DNA of 6,797 bases from Bacteroidales bacterium UBA4417 (lineage in GTDB: Bacteria > Bacteroidota > Bacteroidia > Bacteroidales > UBA4417): positions 520 to 7,316 of the forward strand of contig DGQJ01000342.1 of assembly GCA_002389705.1 (NCBI GenBank), written 5' to 3'. Positions 6,734-6,797 of the stretch are shown piece after piece. How positions within the stretch are numbered: the stretch's first letter is position 1; the number at the start of each line of letters is the position of its first letter. The position numbers and the translations under genes were made by a program. The notes under the pieces were generated by a model. That model was given only the letters and a program-made list of their open reading frames with translations, was not told the origin of the DNA and did not search any database.

Positions 6734-6768
6734 CTTGATAAAAAAGGACAAAAAAATCAAGGCTTGAT
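6734..6768. repeat. Three alternating CTTGAT/ATCAAG boxes in AT-rich tail
   Basis: CTTGAT (6734-6739), ATCAAG (6756-6761) and CTTGAT (6763-6768) allow two mutually exclusive pairings, with A-rich DNA between the first two boxes. The rest of the tail (6601-6797) shows no convincing gene; it also has a small TTCAA/TTGAA dyad at 6685-6698. It resembles AT-rich dispersed intergenic sequence of Bacteroidota, but only one copy is visible here. Confidence 0.35.
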
Positions 6769-6797
6769 ATATAATTTTAAACATCTGTACGCTTCGG

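Noticed and set aside
1..6797. CRISPR array, tRNA, rRNA, riboswitch or insertion sequence transposase
   Set aside because: No regularly spaced direct repeats, cloverleaf, rRNA-like or transposase sequence was found on either strand.

Overview
The window reads as a Bacteroidota chromosome fragment. The genes have no clear Shine-Dalgarno sequences, three intergenic regions carry exact matches to the Bacteroidota -7 promoter element TAnnTTTG, and the protein families (a Wzi/RemB-like outer-membrane barrel, WecA/TagO-type transferases and a DUF3473-type deacetylase) fit that phylum. The genus cannot be fixed from the sequence alone. Genes are moderately AT-rich, and the first ~240 bases and the last ~200 are clearly richer in A+T.

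Layout, all on the + strand: (1) an open frame entering from the left edge and stopping at 198, probably the 3' end of an unidentified AT-rich gene; (2) a WecA/TagO-like polyprenyl-phosphate sugar-1-phosphate transferase (245-1435); (3) a 441-bp gap holding a pair of inverted G/C-rich repeat units that resembles a REPIN; (4) a 65-residue two-helix membrane protein (1877-2074); (5) a 447-bp gap ending in a good promoter; (6) a cytoplasmic NodB-type polysaccharide deacetylase of the PEP-CTERM/exopolysaccharide-locus type (2522-3370); (7) a promoter region, then a second, paralogous WecA/TagO-like transferase (3643-4785); (8) a secreted Wzi/RemB-like outer-membrane beta-barrel protein (4942-6537), closed by a perfect 20-bp-stem terminator; (9) an AT-rich tail with small inverted repeats.

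Taken together this is an envelope polysaccharide module. The two transferases would start glycan synthesis on a lipid carrier at the inner membrane, the deacetylase would modify a sugar or chain in the cytoplasm, and the barrel protein would act at the outer membrane in surface attachment or export. Polymerase, flippase and most glycosyltransferases are not in the window, so it is a fragment or satellite of a larger pathway. The wide gaps and separate promoter candidates suggest several transcription units rather than one tight operon. The most unusual points are the two initiating transferases in one short region, which differ in a conserved cytoplasmic motif; two homopolymer tracts (G7 inside the first transferase, A9 in the promoter spacer of the second) that could make expression of the pair switchable; and the REPIN-like element. 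No wholly new system is evident.
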